Shown here: positions 30,467 through 42,256 of the stretch, one piece after another
Numbering within the stretch: the first letter of the stretch is position 1
Layout of the letters: each line of letters opens with the position of its first letter
Source: Vigna angularis
Lineage: Eukaryota > Streptophyta > Magnoliopsida > Fabales > Fabaceae
Direction: 5' to 3'
DNA length: 64,000 nucleotides
Assembly: GCF_016808095.1 (NCBI RefSeq)
Contig: NC_068971.1
Span: forward strand, 33,775,631 to 33,839,630
Notes under the pieces: generated by a model
The model's database searches: none
The model's input: only the letters and a program-made list of their open reading frames with translations
Told to the model about the DNA's origin: nothing
Position numbers and translations under genes: made by a program

Positions 30467-30976
30467 TCAATGCTAAGCATTTCAAATGTATCTTATTAAT
30501 TGATTGTAAAAACTGATTTTAAAATTTTAAGGCATATGAAAACATAGAATGTGGTCTGTTAAATTTGGGACGTGTAGTTACTTATTGTTAAAGGTTGATG
30601 TAGACACTTGAATAATGTAATTTATCTTTTTCTTTCCAACATTATTTCATTATTTAGTTAAATGTTTTTAATTTGTTCTTAAAACTTGCTTTGATTTTGA
30701 TCCTTTGATTTTTAATTTTGATCCTATAGTGTAGTATTCCTTTGATTTTGATCCTGATCCATTTGGTATGGTCATTAGGGACTTGGTATTGAGATTCTGC
30801 TTCATGCTTTGCAAGTTCAATTAGGACTCCTTTAACAAGGTTGTTATCATTTACGAACATCATAAAGTGGTTTGAAATAAAATTGTGAAAGAGTTCTATA
30901 TTTTTACTTTTCTACGTACTATTATTGTTTTACAAGATTTAAAGCTGACTAAACTATTTGGATAAATTCAATGGTA
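30467..30976. other. AT-rich intergenic DNA before the Copia insertion
   Basis: No gene is recognised. A patch at 30670-30760 repeats TTTGATTTTGATCCT-type units. The Copia target site TATAG is at 30977-30981. Confidence 0.6.
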
Positions 30977-30981
30977 TATAG

Positions 30982-31447
30982 TGTTATAATATATTAATAT
31001 TATATTATTGTAAAAGTTAATGTGTGGTTTAAAAACATTAAATTGTGAGTTTTAATGTTTGGAATGTTGGGTGGCAACGTTCATTTTCTTTCAATGTGCA
31101 AATTTGTTTTAATTAAATCATTTATGGTTTTTTAATTTGTTTTATTTTCTTGATTCTTTCTAGTTTTATAAATAGGGAGTTCCTCCTCCATTTTAACACA
31201 CACCAAATTCATTCTTTTTCATTCTTCTCTTTTCTGAATTTTATTCTCTAGCTCTTACTCTATTCTAAAATTAGTCTGGGTTATTCTTATATTCTGTTTA
31301 GAGTTCCTTGCTAGTTCTGAGATCCTCAGAAATTCTGAGAAGTTCCTGTTGTATCCTGGGGGACTTGCGCAATACACCGCGGATAAGTCCTTAAGGACAG
31401 TGACTCTACACGCCTCAGAAAATACTATTTTGTCAGCTTTTACAACA
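30982..31447 (+). repeat. 5' LTR of the Copia element
   Basis: 466 bp, TG...CA termini. The TATA box TATAAATAG is at 31167-31175, so transcription would start near 31195-31205. A 12-bp perfect palindrome GTCCTTAAGGAC lies at 31387-31398 in the U5 part. Confidence 0.93.
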
Positions 31448-31460
31448 ATCTTAAGGACTT

Positions 31461-34400
31461 ATGGCTGACATCAACAACATGCCTTCAGAGAGCCAAACCA
31501 TTGCTTCCGGAACCCCGACGGTCTTCGCAAAATCTCTTCCGAACGTGTCAAAAATCGATATTTTCTCTGGACAGAACTTCTGACGCTGGCAAGAACGCGT
31601 TTCCACCCTTTTAGACATGTATGGAGTTGTTGCTGCTCTTTCATCTCCGAAGCCCGACTCCACTATTCCTTCAAACTCAAAACTAGTTGAGGAGTGGACT
31701 TACGCGAACAAGGTATGCCGACACACTCTGCTTAGTGCACTTTCTAATGATTTGTTCGATGTGTACTGTTCCTACAAGGAAGCAAAGGACATTTGGGACT
31801 CGTTGATTCTCAAATACACTACCGAAGATGTCGTCAGACAAAGATTCGTCATAGGAAATTACTATCGTTGGGAAATGATTGAAGACAAGGACATAAAAAC
31901 TCAAATCAATGAATACCACAAGTTGCTCGAAGACATCAAAGCAGAAAACATTCTACTACCGGATGAATTTGTTTCAGAACTCCTGATTGAGAAATTGCCG
32001 CCATCCTGGACAGATTACAAACAACAGTTGAAACACAGACACAAGCAAATGTCTCTACCAGAACTCATTACACACATAATAATTGAAGATACCAACAGGA
32101 AGGAGTCTGCTACTACAAGAGCCAAAGCTTTATCTGCGAAAGCAAATATGGTAGAAGTAAAACCTGCTCCAAAAAGGTACGAATACAAACCTGATCACAA
32201 AAAGAAAAATAATTTTCTTAAATCTCGTCCCCATGAATCTAAACCCACCTTTAAAAGAAAGGAAATTGCTTCGTATGTGGGAAGCCAGACCATCATGCAC
32301 CATAGTGCAGGCGTAGAGCGAGAAACGACAATCCTCCTAGGGCCAATATAGCCGAAGGAGATGACATTATTGTTGCGGTTGTTTCTCAAGTGAATCTGAT
32401 GACCAATGTGAGCAAGTGGGTAGTAGACTCTGGTGCTACTAGGCATATCTGTGCAAACAGAAGTGCTTTTACCACTTACACTAGTGTAGGGGATGGAGAA
32501 GAACACGTCTACCTCGGTGATTCCAAGACCACTCCTGTTCTGGGAAAAGGAAAAGTTCTTCTCAAACTCACATCTAGAAAGACTCTGGCCTTGAGTGATG
32601 TGCTACATGTGCCATCAATCAGAGTTAATTTAATCTTTGTAGCACTATTGGGAAAGGTGGGGGTTAAAGTGTCATTTGAGTCTGACAAGATCATCATGAC
32701 AAAAAATAATGTGTTCGTGGGGAAGGGATATTGTGATCAAGGACTCTTCATTCTAAATGTTTCTGAAAATATTAATGAATCAAGTTCTTCTGCTTATAAT
32801 GTTGACTCGTATGATATATGGCATGCTAGATTAAGACATGTGAATTCCTCGTATGTTTTGAAATTACAACGACCAGGATTGATTAAAATGCATGATAAAC
32901 AGAGTAGAAAATGTGATATATGTGTAGAATCTAAATTAACAAAGAAAACATGTTTTTCTGTAGAACGCCAAACTGAGCTATTAGGGTTAATTCATACTGA
33001 TCTAACTGATATGAAACAAACCATGTCTAGAGGAGGTAAAAATTATTTTGTGACCTTTATAGATGATTATTCTAGATATACCAAAGTTTACTTAATCAAA
33101 CATAAAGATGAAGCCTTTGATGTATTTTTAACCTATAAGGCAGAAGTAGAAAATCAGTTGAATAAGAAAATTAAAAGGATTAGATTAGATAGAGGTGGTG
33201 AGTATGTGCTTTTTAATGACTATTGTGTTAAAGAAGGAATTATCCATGAAGTGACCCCACCATATTCACTTGAGTCTAATGGAGTAGTTGAGAGGAAAAA
33301 TAGAACCCTTAAGGAAATGATGAATGTTATGCTTGTTAGTTCTGGTGCACCTGATAACCTTTGGGAGAAGCCTTACTTACTGCATGTTTTTTACAAAATA
33401 GAATACCCCATAATAAAACCGGTAAAACTCCTTATGAGTTGTGGAAAGGTTACCAACCTAACCTTAAATATTTAAGGGTGTGGGGGTGCTTAGCTAAGGT
33501 GATGTTACCTGATCCTAAGAAAAGGAAAATAGGATCTAAAACCTCTGATTGTATGTTCTTAGGTTATGCTGAACATAGTGCTGTCTATAGGTTTCTAGTT
33601 GTTAAAAGTAACATACTTGAGAGAAATTCTATAATAGAGACAAAAAATGCTGAATTTTTTGAACACGTGTTTCCCTTAAAGGTTAGTGAGATGTCTCAAC
33701 ATGTTGATGATAATGATAATAGTAATACCATAAATAATGATTTGAGAAGAAGCAAAAGGCAGAGAAAGGAAACTTCCTTTGGAGATGACTTTTATACTTA
33801 TCTTGTTGATAATGATCCAATAAGCTTTATAGAAGCTACTAGTGCTCCTGATGCAAAATAGTGGGATAAGGCCATTAGGACTGAAATTGAATCAATTCAG
33901 AAAAATAATACTTGGACATTAGTAGATTTGCCTAAAGGAGCAAAACCCATTGGTTGTAAGTGGATCTTTAAGAAAAAGTATCACCCTCATGGATCCATAG
34001 AGAAATATAAGGCAAGATTAGTAGCAAAAGGTTTTACTCAAAAACCCAACATAGATTACTTTGATACTTTTGCTCCAGTGACTAGGATTTCCTCTATTCG
34101 AGTGTTGTTAGCCCTAGCAGCTATTCATAAACTAGTGATACATCAGATGGATGTTAAAACAGCCTTTTTGAATGGTGATTTAGAGGAGGAAATTTATATG
34201 ACTCAACCTGAAGGGTGTGTTGTACCTGGTCAAGAGGATAAAGTATGCAAACTCTTAAAATCCTTATATGGGTTGAAACAAGAACCAAAACAATGGCATG
34301 AAAAACTTGATAATGTGTTGCTTTGTGATGGGTTTTCACCTAATGATGCTGATAAATGTGTGTACTCTAAGTTCAAAAATGATGATTGTGTCATTATATG

Positions 34401-35377
34401 CTTGTATGTGGATGACATGTTAATCTTTGGTACATGCAATGAGATTGTCGTTAGAACTAAATTGTTTCTAGGATCAAAATTTGAAATGAAAGACATGGGT
34501 GAAGCCAATGTGATTTTAGGTATTAGAATCATAAGGAAGGGAGATAGTATATTACTATCTCAAGAACAATACATTGAGAAACTTCTTAAGAAGTTTGCGT
34601 TTTATGACTTAAAACCAGTGAGTACCCCTTATGATGCTAACTCTAAATTAATGAAAAATAGAGGAGAATCATTATTTCAGCCTCAGTATGCCCAGATAAT
34701 TGGGAGTTTACTGCACTTGATGAGCTTTTCTAGACCTGATATTGCTTATGCGGTAGGTAGACTAAGTAGGTACACTCAATGTCCAAATCAGGAACATTGG
34801 GATGCACTTGCTAGGCTTATGAGATATTTAAGAGGTTCAATGGATTATGCCATTGAATATAGTGGATTTCCCGCTGTACTAGAAGGGTACACTGATGCTA
34901 ACCGGATCTCTGATTCAGATGAGACAAAATCTACTAGTGGTTATGTATTCACACTTGGGGGTGGTACGATTACATGGAGATAAGTCAAACAAACAATTAT
35001 TGCAAGATCAACAATGGAATCTGAGTTTGTGGCTCTTGAGATGGCTGGTAGTGAGGCTGAGTGGTTGAAAAACTTCTTAGCAAACATTCCACTAGGAATG
35101 AAACCAACCCCATCTGTGTCAATACACTGTGATTGTCAAATCGGCAATAGCTATAGCTAAAAACAAAAATTACAATGGAAAGAATAGACATATTCAATTA
35201 AGACACAATTTGGTGAAGCAGCTGCTAAAGAGTGGAACTATTTCCATTGATTATGTGAAGTCAGAACGAAATTTAGCAGATCCTCTGACAAAACCCATGG
35301 GAAGACAAATGATATTAGAAACATCAAGGGGAATGGGACTTAAGCCGCTTGCAAACAAACAAGTGATGGTAACCTAA
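31461..35377 (+). pseudogene. Copia gag-pol polyprotein, broken in seven places
   Basis: Gag begins MADINNMPSES at 31461. Order: gag with a CCHC zinc knuckle (CFVCGKPDHHA, ~32265-32310), aspartic protease with VVDSGATRH (near 32426), integrase with the H-H-C-C finger (WHARLRHVN ... CDICVESK) and core (HTDL, FIDDYS, then E in VVERKNR), reverse transcriptase ([32 protein letters not shown] near 34410), and RNase H with STMESEFVAL and RHIQLRHN. Lesions: TGA at 31581, a one-base shift near 32250, TAG at 32303 inside the knuckle, a one-base loss near 33365, TAG at 33859 before RT, TAA at 34981 in RNase H, and one extra base near 35139. The protein ends at 35377. It cannot make a working polyprotein, though its LTRs could still be mobilised in trans. 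Confidence 0.93.
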
Positions 35378-36013
35378 CCTTTGTGATTGGAGATCCCATG
35401 AATAAGGTTCATATGGGTAAAAACAAGTTACTTGTTGGTTCTGATAGCACTAAATTGATTTTAATCAATTATGTCCCTTCCTATGGTGTGTGTGTGAAAG
35501 TGCTAGAGACTGCATTATTGAGAGGTTAAACTTTGTCATTAAAATTATATACGGTGATAGAATTTTGTCTTAAACAAAGTTTTAATGATTTTCATATCCC
35601 TTATGGGTGGTGTATGATTTGTAGCATACACTTGATGAAATCACCTATATGAGTGTCAAGTGGGGCCGCTTGCATGAGATCTTGGCATGATCTCTAGAGC
35701 ATTCATGAATACCGGGCACGCGCATGGCCTAGTAAGCGCAACACAGCGATAACAGCAAGGATTGTGGGGGTGTATTGTGATTGATAAACCTCTAACACAC
35801 GTCAAATGTCTTTGGTTCATATAGCTTGTATACCAACTACATTGTGTGTTAAGTTTCTAAATCTAAGACTGGTTCTTATAGCTTGCTATACCAGCTCTGA
35901 TGCATTACATCCTATGATACCCAGAATAAAAGTTTCTTATTTTTCTTTTAGTGTTTGAATTTTTTGAGTCAAAGACTATTTTCTTTCAACTTCTTTTGCA
36001 ATATGTAGGGGAT
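35378..36013 (+). other. Untranslated tail of the Copia element
   Basis: No reading frame is recognised. The stretch contains ATAGCTTG/CTAGTTATACCAGCT-like repeated motifs near 35817-35900 and ends with the purine tract just before the 3' LTR. Confidence 0.7.
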
Positions 36014-36479
36014 TGTTATAATATATTAATATTATATTATTGCAAAAGTTAATGTGTGGTTTGAAAACATTAAATTGTGAGCTTTAATGTTTGGAACGTT
36101 GGGTAGCAACGTTCATTTTCTTTCAACGTGCAAATTTGTTTTAATTAAATCATTTATGGTTTTTTAATTTCTTTTATTTTCTTGATTCTTTCTAGCTCTA
36201 TAAATAGGGAGTTTCTCCTCCATTTCAAGACACACCAAATTCATTCTTTCTCATTCTTCTCTTTTCTGAATTTTATTCTTTAGCTCTTTCTCTCTTCTAA
36301 AATTAGTCTGGGTTATTCTTATACTATGTTTAGAGTTCCTTGCTAGTTCTGAGATCCTCAGAAATTCTGAGAAGTTCTTGTTGTATCCTGGGGGACTTGC
36401 GCAATACACCGCGGATAAGTCCTTAAGGACAGTGACTCTACACGCCTCAAGAAATACTATTTTGTCAGCTTTTACAACA
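36014..36479 (+). repeat. 3' LTR of the Copia element
   Basis: 466 bp, same length as the 5' LTR and about 95% identical by eye, TG...CA ends, followed by the TATAG target duplicate. Fewer CG-to-TG changes are seen here than in the 5' LTR. Confidence 0.93.
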
Positions 36480-36484
36480 TATAG

Positions 36485-37050
36485 GAATTTCTAGTCATAA
36501 ATTAGTTGTCTTAAGTATATTTACATTAGTTAACTACTTCATGGATTCTTTCAATAGAAAGAGATTATCTCCATAATTTATAGAAGAAAACATTTAGGGA
36601 TGGGATGTAACAGTGCAAGGTCTCCTACTAATGATTACTCTATTTGATAGACAAAGAATACGAATAATAATATCACGCATATAATCAATATTAACAAACT
36701 TCTTGTAAATTTTGTTGAACCATATTGATTAAGTTGATTTTTCTGTCATTTGTTTTAGTTTTTTTAATACTTTATTTCTCTACAATGTGGCCAAAGCCAT
36801 CTGAAAATCATTTTAGAGACATTACTAAAACATTTGTAGCATTGTTATATAACCATGGATTGATCAAGATTTAATACAATTTCATATGTGAATATAAAAA
36901 TGGAGCAAGATGGAATTCTTCTTCAAAGCAAACATGATGTTATACAAGCTCTTATTTCACTCCTAATTTCAAAAGAACTTTTAAAATATAATTTTATAAG
37001 TTAAAGATCAATCATAAGTTAGAAAAAATAAATGTTCTTCATAATATAAT
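36485..37050. other. AT-rich intergenic DNA
   Basis: No gene or recognised repeat. Confidence 0.6.
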
Positions 37051-37570
37051 TTTCGGTTGTCACCTTCTCCGATCGATTGTACTCTTGACCGGAGGGGGAG
37101 GTACCTGCAAAAGGCACTCTGACATTCAAGTTAGGAGCAGTTTTATGAGCTGTTTATCACAATTTAGTATTTAAGTTCTGATCGTACGCAAGTAGAACTT
37201 AGTGAAGTCTAAGTTGAACGTACCTGGCCTTTAACACCTTTAGTAAATAAAAACAACCTTTCCTGAAGATCCGATTAGTTACTCATAAACGGCTTTATCA
37301 ATATCTTAACCGCTTATCAACATCTTCAGATTTTCAATCAGATATTCTTGATTATTTTATTCTCTTTTGATTATTTTATCTTCTGCTGGACTATTGGCCC
37401 AAGAGTACCTTAAGTGATGGCCCAATAATGGCCCAATACTATTTAACGCGGTTGACTTTAGTTGATGCAGTTGATGATGGTCTGGTTGACCATTGTTGTG
37501 GTGATGACCAAACGGCTTGTGATATTAATTGTTCGGTATACACTATATCTGATACAATAATGATTCACAA
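37051..37570 (-). mobile_element. Gypsy-type LTR relic (minus orientation)
   Basis: On the minus strand the block near 37130-37080 reads CTTGAATGTCAGAGTGCC then TTTTGCAGGTACC, the same end motif type as at 7040-7080 and common in plant gypsy LTRs. The rest (to 37570) is less AT-rich than its neighbours, with several TGGCCCAA-type motifs (37395-37440). Boundaries are not defined and no coding domain is present. Confidence 0.35.
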
Positions 37571-39203
37571 AGTCTATAAATATCAAGTTATTTTCCATTT
37601 AAAGTGAAAAAAATAATTTATTAACAAATATTGAATGAATAACTCATCATATTAACCCATCGAAGACTTTAAGACTTTAGAGAATAAAAATGTTTTGTCA
37701 TTAACAAAACATAAACACTTTATTAATAATATATCTTTTAGAATTTGATCTTGAGTCATTTTAATCTTAAAAATTATTTCACAATGAGATTTTATTTTTA
37801 CGTTTATATGTTTTATTTTCATGTTGTAGTTAATTTTATATTGATTATATAGTTAATTAATTTGAGATAGATTCAATATCTTGAAATCATACGAAAACAC
37901 TAAAGGGTTGAATAGTGTTTTAAAACTTTTTCACAAAACATTGTTTAATGGATTTGTAAGAAATATATGATTCAAATAAGATGTTTAGATGATGGTAATT
38001 ATATTGATTTAGTTAAATTGATCTCACATTTAGTCTCAGTTATTTAATGTGAGAATAAGTTTCAATAACAAAGACAAGTTTGTATAAAGCAACATACAAT
38101 TACAAACTCAAATACAATAATCATCTCTCGAACATCTTCAAGATGACATCAACCTTAATCTACTCTTGACCCCAAAAGAGGATATATGTCTTTTCAACTC
38201 TTGATCAACAACCATAAAACAATGTTGAAACATTTTAGCAAAATCAAATAAAAAAGAGTTTGTATATTGTCGATTTCATCAATTGTATTTCACTCAAGTA
38301 CTTCTATTAGAGTAGACATATTATGTTTTTTTTTTGTTACTTTTTTGTATTGGGAAAAGGAATCCTCTTTGAGGAGAATTTTCATTTATTTTCTCAAAGA
38401 GAAACATTTATTTATGTCATGATTGTATGTTATATGAAACTAACATCACATGTTGTATTTAAAAGTTAGTTGTTTGTTTGCTTTCATTGAAAAATGTAAC
38501 TGGTGGTATTGATGTACTTCAAAATCTCCTTATTCAATTTGTTAAGGAGATTAGTCTTTGATTATTAAACAATTAGTATCATCGATCATATGACTTCTAG
38601 TAAGAATGATCTCTTTTTTCGCTACCCTAGTCACTCTTACAATGTTGAGAAGAAATCTTATGAGTTTGTGCACTTTTGTTCTTGCTCCTTGACTTTTATG
38701 TGAGTCATTACTTGTTTTGCCTCAAGTTGGAAAGTAACTTGAGAGAAAAAATTTATCATGATATCTACCTTAGAATTCAATAAATGGATTTTCTCATAAT
38801 CCTTTCACAAAGGCATCAACCAACACTTTCTCATTGAGTTATGAAATTTTGATAAAAGATCATATTAGGTATTAATTAAAAGGTTCATATTGTTATTATT
38901 TCACATTAAACAAGTTTCTTATTTTATAATCATAAGGCTTGACCTTATTCATGACAAACTAAGTCAAAAAAATCTTTTAAAGAAAATATTAAACTATTTT
39001 GAAGCAATCTAATTATGTATCAAATAATGTGTCAGAAAAAACATCTTACACCACGCAACATCCATCCTATTGGATAAATCAACATTTGGACACTAACTAA
39101 TGTTGTAGTCAAAAGTCGTTAGGAGACTTTAGACCAAAGCACTTATAAATGAGTTCTTTTTCTCATTTATGAAAGTCGATTGGCAAGGTCTATGCAACAT
39201 CAC
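37571..39203. other. AT-rich intergenic DNA
   Basis: No gene or clear repeat is recognised. Confidence 0.6.
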
Positions 39204-39511
39204 TTAGGCCTTGTTCACTTGAATGGATTTGGAGGAACCTGATTGAGGGGATTTGATAGGATTTGAAGGTAAATTTTTGTTGTTGTTTATTTGAGTGGAT
39301 TTGGAGGTAAATGAGAGTGGATTTGGAAGTAAAGTTTGTGAGAATTAGTGTAGGATTTGATTGACATGACAGATTAAAAAAATTTACTTCGAAATCCACA
39401 CTCATTTACCTCCAAATTCACTCAAATAAACAACAAAAAAATTTACCTTCAAATCCTCTCAAATCCCCTCAATCACTCTTCTTCAAATCCATTCAAGTGA
39501 ACAAAGCCTTA
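39204..39511. mobile_element. Tourist-like (PIF/Harbinger-type) MITE, 302 bp
   Basis: Near-perfect foldback: GGCCTTGTTCACTTGAATGG at 39207 is mirrored by its complement ending 39508. The flanks are TTA on both sides (39204-39206 and 39509-39511), the target choice of PIF/Harbinger elements. The arms stay complementary for about 130-150 bp around a short centre. Minus-strand frame 39190-39405 lies within it and is not a gene. Confidence 0.8.
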
Positions 39512-39663
39512 AGCTTTGCCTTTGATTAGTTTCAGTTGCGGAAGATGGTAATATACGATTAAGACCTAATTAAATTGGCTTATTATATGCATTCATGGGT
39601 TGGGTCTGATGTTATAAAGCCCAATATACCTATGACTGCTTATACATCACAGGGTGTTGCTCC

Positions 39664-40200
39664 CTCCACCACCACACCATGCTTCCTCCACCTCCCCAAA
39701 TTCTTTTAATTTCAATTCTGTCCTTAGGTTATAACTTTTTTACTTTTACCATTTAGGATTTTTTTAATTAATTTGAAAACCCTATTTCTCCTCATTTTTT
39801 GCTCCGCGCGCCCCACCCATCTTTCACACGGATTCCTCTCTTCTCCATTTTCGTTTCACTTCATCTCATTTCTTCTTCCTTTCCTTTCTTTTTCCTTCAT
39901 TTGTCTCTTAGTCATTTTCCTTTTGGGTTTCATTGCTTCCATTATTGTTGATCTCTGGTGTGGAGGAGCGTCGAGGAGCGTGGATCCAGATTTCGTTTGG
40001 TTTGTTTTTTTCTTCATCCAGGTTGGTTTTCTTCAGCATTCTTTTGTAGCCTTGTTTTGTAGTTTAATTTATGGTGTATTATTACTTTTTGGCTTTGGAT
40101 CTGTGCTATTTTGTCGTTGCTTGTCCATTATCTTTCTGCTGGTTGTATTGTTGGCCGCTTGAACAGAGCCAAAATGGATGTGAGATATCCGTTTGGCCTT
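39664..40200 (+). repeat. Left arm of a ~0.55 kb inverted repeat
   Basis: Starts CTCCACCACCACACCATG and ends GATATCCGTTTGGCCTT. It is matched, with small indels and substitutions, by the complement of 42236-42818. It is CT-rich like a leader and contains GTGGAGGAGCG and TTTGGCTTTGGATCTGTG blocks found in both arms. The 129-codon hydrophobic frame 39773-40162 follows the pyrimidine-rich sequence, is not kept intact in the other arm, and is not called as a gene. Confidence 0.8.
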
Positions 40201-40620
40201 CAATAGACGTATCAGGAACCAATGTTCTGTCTTATGTCAATATGGTATGTGCAAGTCTTCGGTATTCAATTCCCAAGTTAATTGTCTATTGTCAAGTGCG
40301 GGAAGCCAAACAAGACCTTCTCGATCACTTCTTCACTTAACTAGGCAAAATTGAGGTGAGAATTAATCGGTGTTTCCTATTTCTGTTGTATGTTTTTATT
40401 GTCATTTTATCTGACATTTTTTTTAATATTTGGCTGATTTTCCTTTCCTAATAAATTAAACACTAACAGTCTGCATAAATCTTGTTGGCAGTCCAAGTGT
40501 CTGTCCTCATTGCTCAATGACGATCCTGCAATAATGGAAAGACGAAGTGCCCTTGCAAAGAGGCTTGAGTTATATCGGAGTGCACAAGCTGAGATCGATG
40601 CAGTTGCATGGTCTAAATAG
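40201..40620 (+). pseudogene. Dynamin-related protein (DRP1 type) GED-domain relic
   Basis: Two exon pieces from the C-terminus of a plant DRP1-class dynamin, a large GTPase of cell-plate formation and endocytosis. Piece one (to 40355) contains [17 protein letters not shown] and [18 protein letters not shown], the GTPase effector domain signature. Piece two (40492-40620) has [30 protein letters not shown] and ends VAWSK then TAG, like DRP1 C-termini. They are separated by a GT-AG intron of 136 bp, so this copy came from genomic DNA, not mRNA. An in-frame TAA at 40338 interrupts piece one. GTPase and middle domains are absent and the 5' part is fused to the inverted-repeat arm. Identification is confident; function is lost. 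Confidence 0.82.
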
Positions 40621-41956
40621 ATTTAAATGTGTATGTTGTATCATTGCCATATTTAATAGGTTGTTAAAAGAAAAAAAAAGGAAGAGATGATTTCAATGTC
40701 TTCTCACGCACTTTGTAGATATTTCATTTTTTGTAATTCTATTCAACTTTCATTCTTGCTTCAAAAATAAATCTTGCAAAGAAACATAGACTTTGTAGAT
40801 GGGTTTGACACATTCATTCAAACTTCCGTTATTGGCAAAAGTTTCTCAATTCAGGTGCATTATGAAGCAGATAGAAGGAATATTGATGGTAGGTAGGCAA
40901 TTAAAATCTTATCTCTCTTAAAAGTAGAGGGAAAAAGAATACTTTTTTAAATATTAAAAGGAAAAAATTTATTTGTGTTTTTCTAAGAAAATCAACTTAG
41001 AATAGTTTTAGATAAAATAGTTATGATAAAATAGTTTTAGCAAGTTCGTGTAATTTTTATGTTCAGCCATGTTCCTGCTTGGCCATGTGACTCAATTTAG
41101 TTGGGTAATCAAATCTCTTATGCAATTATTTAACGAATTGCTCAAAATTAAATAAAATTACTTAGCACATCAAAACAAATAATGCTAATAATTCTTTCAA
41201 TAAACAATATTGGTGAACTAATCTAGGCCAATAGAAAAACATTTTTCACTCAAAATTTAATACGGCTTACCAGATTATACTTTCTTTTAGATAAATCCAT
41301 ACACAAATTTATATCAACCTAATGTTATTTAATGTCTTATTTATATGAATAAAAACAATACATAGGTAATATATGTTAAGAATATACTAAAATATGAATC
41401 ATTTGATCATATTATTATTAATTTTAATACAATTCAATGTAAATAATATGAAACTATAATTTGTAGTTGAATAACATAATCCTTAGTAATTCAAACATAG
41501 AATGCACAAAATGGTAGAGATTACTAGTAGAACTGTTATGTAAAACCATAATCAGTCTCTAGAATAAATATGGCTTAATTGTTGGAAGTGAACTTTCCAA
41601 CATTGCTTTGATTTTCCACATCCACCATTGTCCATCCCCTGTTTATTGCTCGTAACTCCAATGAAAATGTAAAAATGAAAATCGCTAGAAGAAAGTTAAA
41701 AGCATCATAAATTTAATCGCTTTACACAGAACGTAATACTACAAGTTGTTGAAGAATAAAAGTAGTCCAAAGAGCCCAACTGCATCATTGGTGCTAATTA
41801 TGGCAAAAATGACAATAGTGAAATACAATCAGGACAACAAAAAGAGTCAATGAAATTTTTCTTTCCAGATAAGATATATCACACCTGTATATCAAATATG
41901 CTAGAAAAATACAATATATAAACAAAACTAAAAGAAAAGGCAAAATTTAAAACCCA
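40621..41956. other. AT-rich centre of the inverted-repeat structure
   Basis: No gene is recognised between the DRP1 relic and the minus-strand ORF. Confidence 0.55.
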
Positions 41957-42256
41957 TTAATCCATGAGAAGAGTCTCAATGGCTTCGAAGAAAAGTGCTG
42001 ACATTTTAGGGCTTGGAGACTTGATTGCACATTTGATGCCAAGGTTTCCAATCACTGTGGTAAGTTCAATTAAGAATGGAACCCCTTTAAGGAGTTTAGC
42101 TGAGAAGTAAAACACGTCCTTGATAGCAATCTTGTGCTTTGCAATAAATAACATGTTTGGTGCAACCAATTGTTCTAGAGTTGCGTCTGCACTGCTAATT
42201 TCCTTTCGCAACAGACGCATGTCGGACATCCGTTTAAGGCCAAACGGATATCCCAC
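41957..42256 (-). CDS. Unidentified 99-codon ORF fused to the right arm
   Basis: The minus-strand frame starts MGYPFGLKRMSD and ends IETLLMD with TAA at 41957-41959. Its first residues (YPFGL) are encoded by the inverted-repeat arm, where the left arm encodes the same residues before the DRP1 relic. The rest (from 42235 down) is unique and includes LRKEISSADATLEQLV and a moderately hydrophobic middle. Codon use looks protein-like and no stop interrupts it, but I recognise no family. It may be another captured exon or part of an arm-associated gene; promoter and splice sites are not visible. Calling it a real gene is a guess. Confidence 0.3.
   Translation of the reverse strand: MGYPFGLKRMSDMRLLRKEISSADATLEQLVAPNMLFIAKHKIAIKDVFYFSAKLLKGVPFLIELTTVIGNLGIKCAIKSPSPKMSALFFEAIETLLMD

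Larger units (their letters stand above)
30977..36484 (+). mobile_element. Complete Ty1/Copia LTR retrotransposon with TSDs
   Basis: The element runs 30982-36479 (5498 bp) between perfect TATAG target duplications (30977-30981 and 36480-36484). LTRs are 30982-31447 and 36014-36479, both 466 bp, starting TGTTATAATA and ending TTTTACAACA. I count about 21 substitutions between them by eye (~4.5%); at a commonly assumed plant rate of 1.3e-8 per site per year that would be roughly 1.7-1.8 million years. Several 5'-LTR differences are CG to TG, as expected of deaminated methylcytosine. Domain order gag-protease-integrase-RT-RNase H is Copia. A short purine tract (TAGGGGA, 36006-36012) precedes the 3' LTR. 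Confidence 0.95.

Noticed and set aside
31461..35377. Stops in the Copia polyprotein as programmed readthrough or recoding
   Set aside because: They fall inside conserved domains (zinc knuckle, RNase H) together with separate frameshifts, which points to decay.
39190..39405. 71-codon minus-strand frame
   Set aside because: Lies within the arms of the TTA-flanked MITE.
39773..40162. 129-codon hydrophobic frame in the left inverted-repeat arm
   Set aside because: Pyrimidine-rich leader translated as Phe/Leu/Ser; the frame is not kept intact in the right arm.
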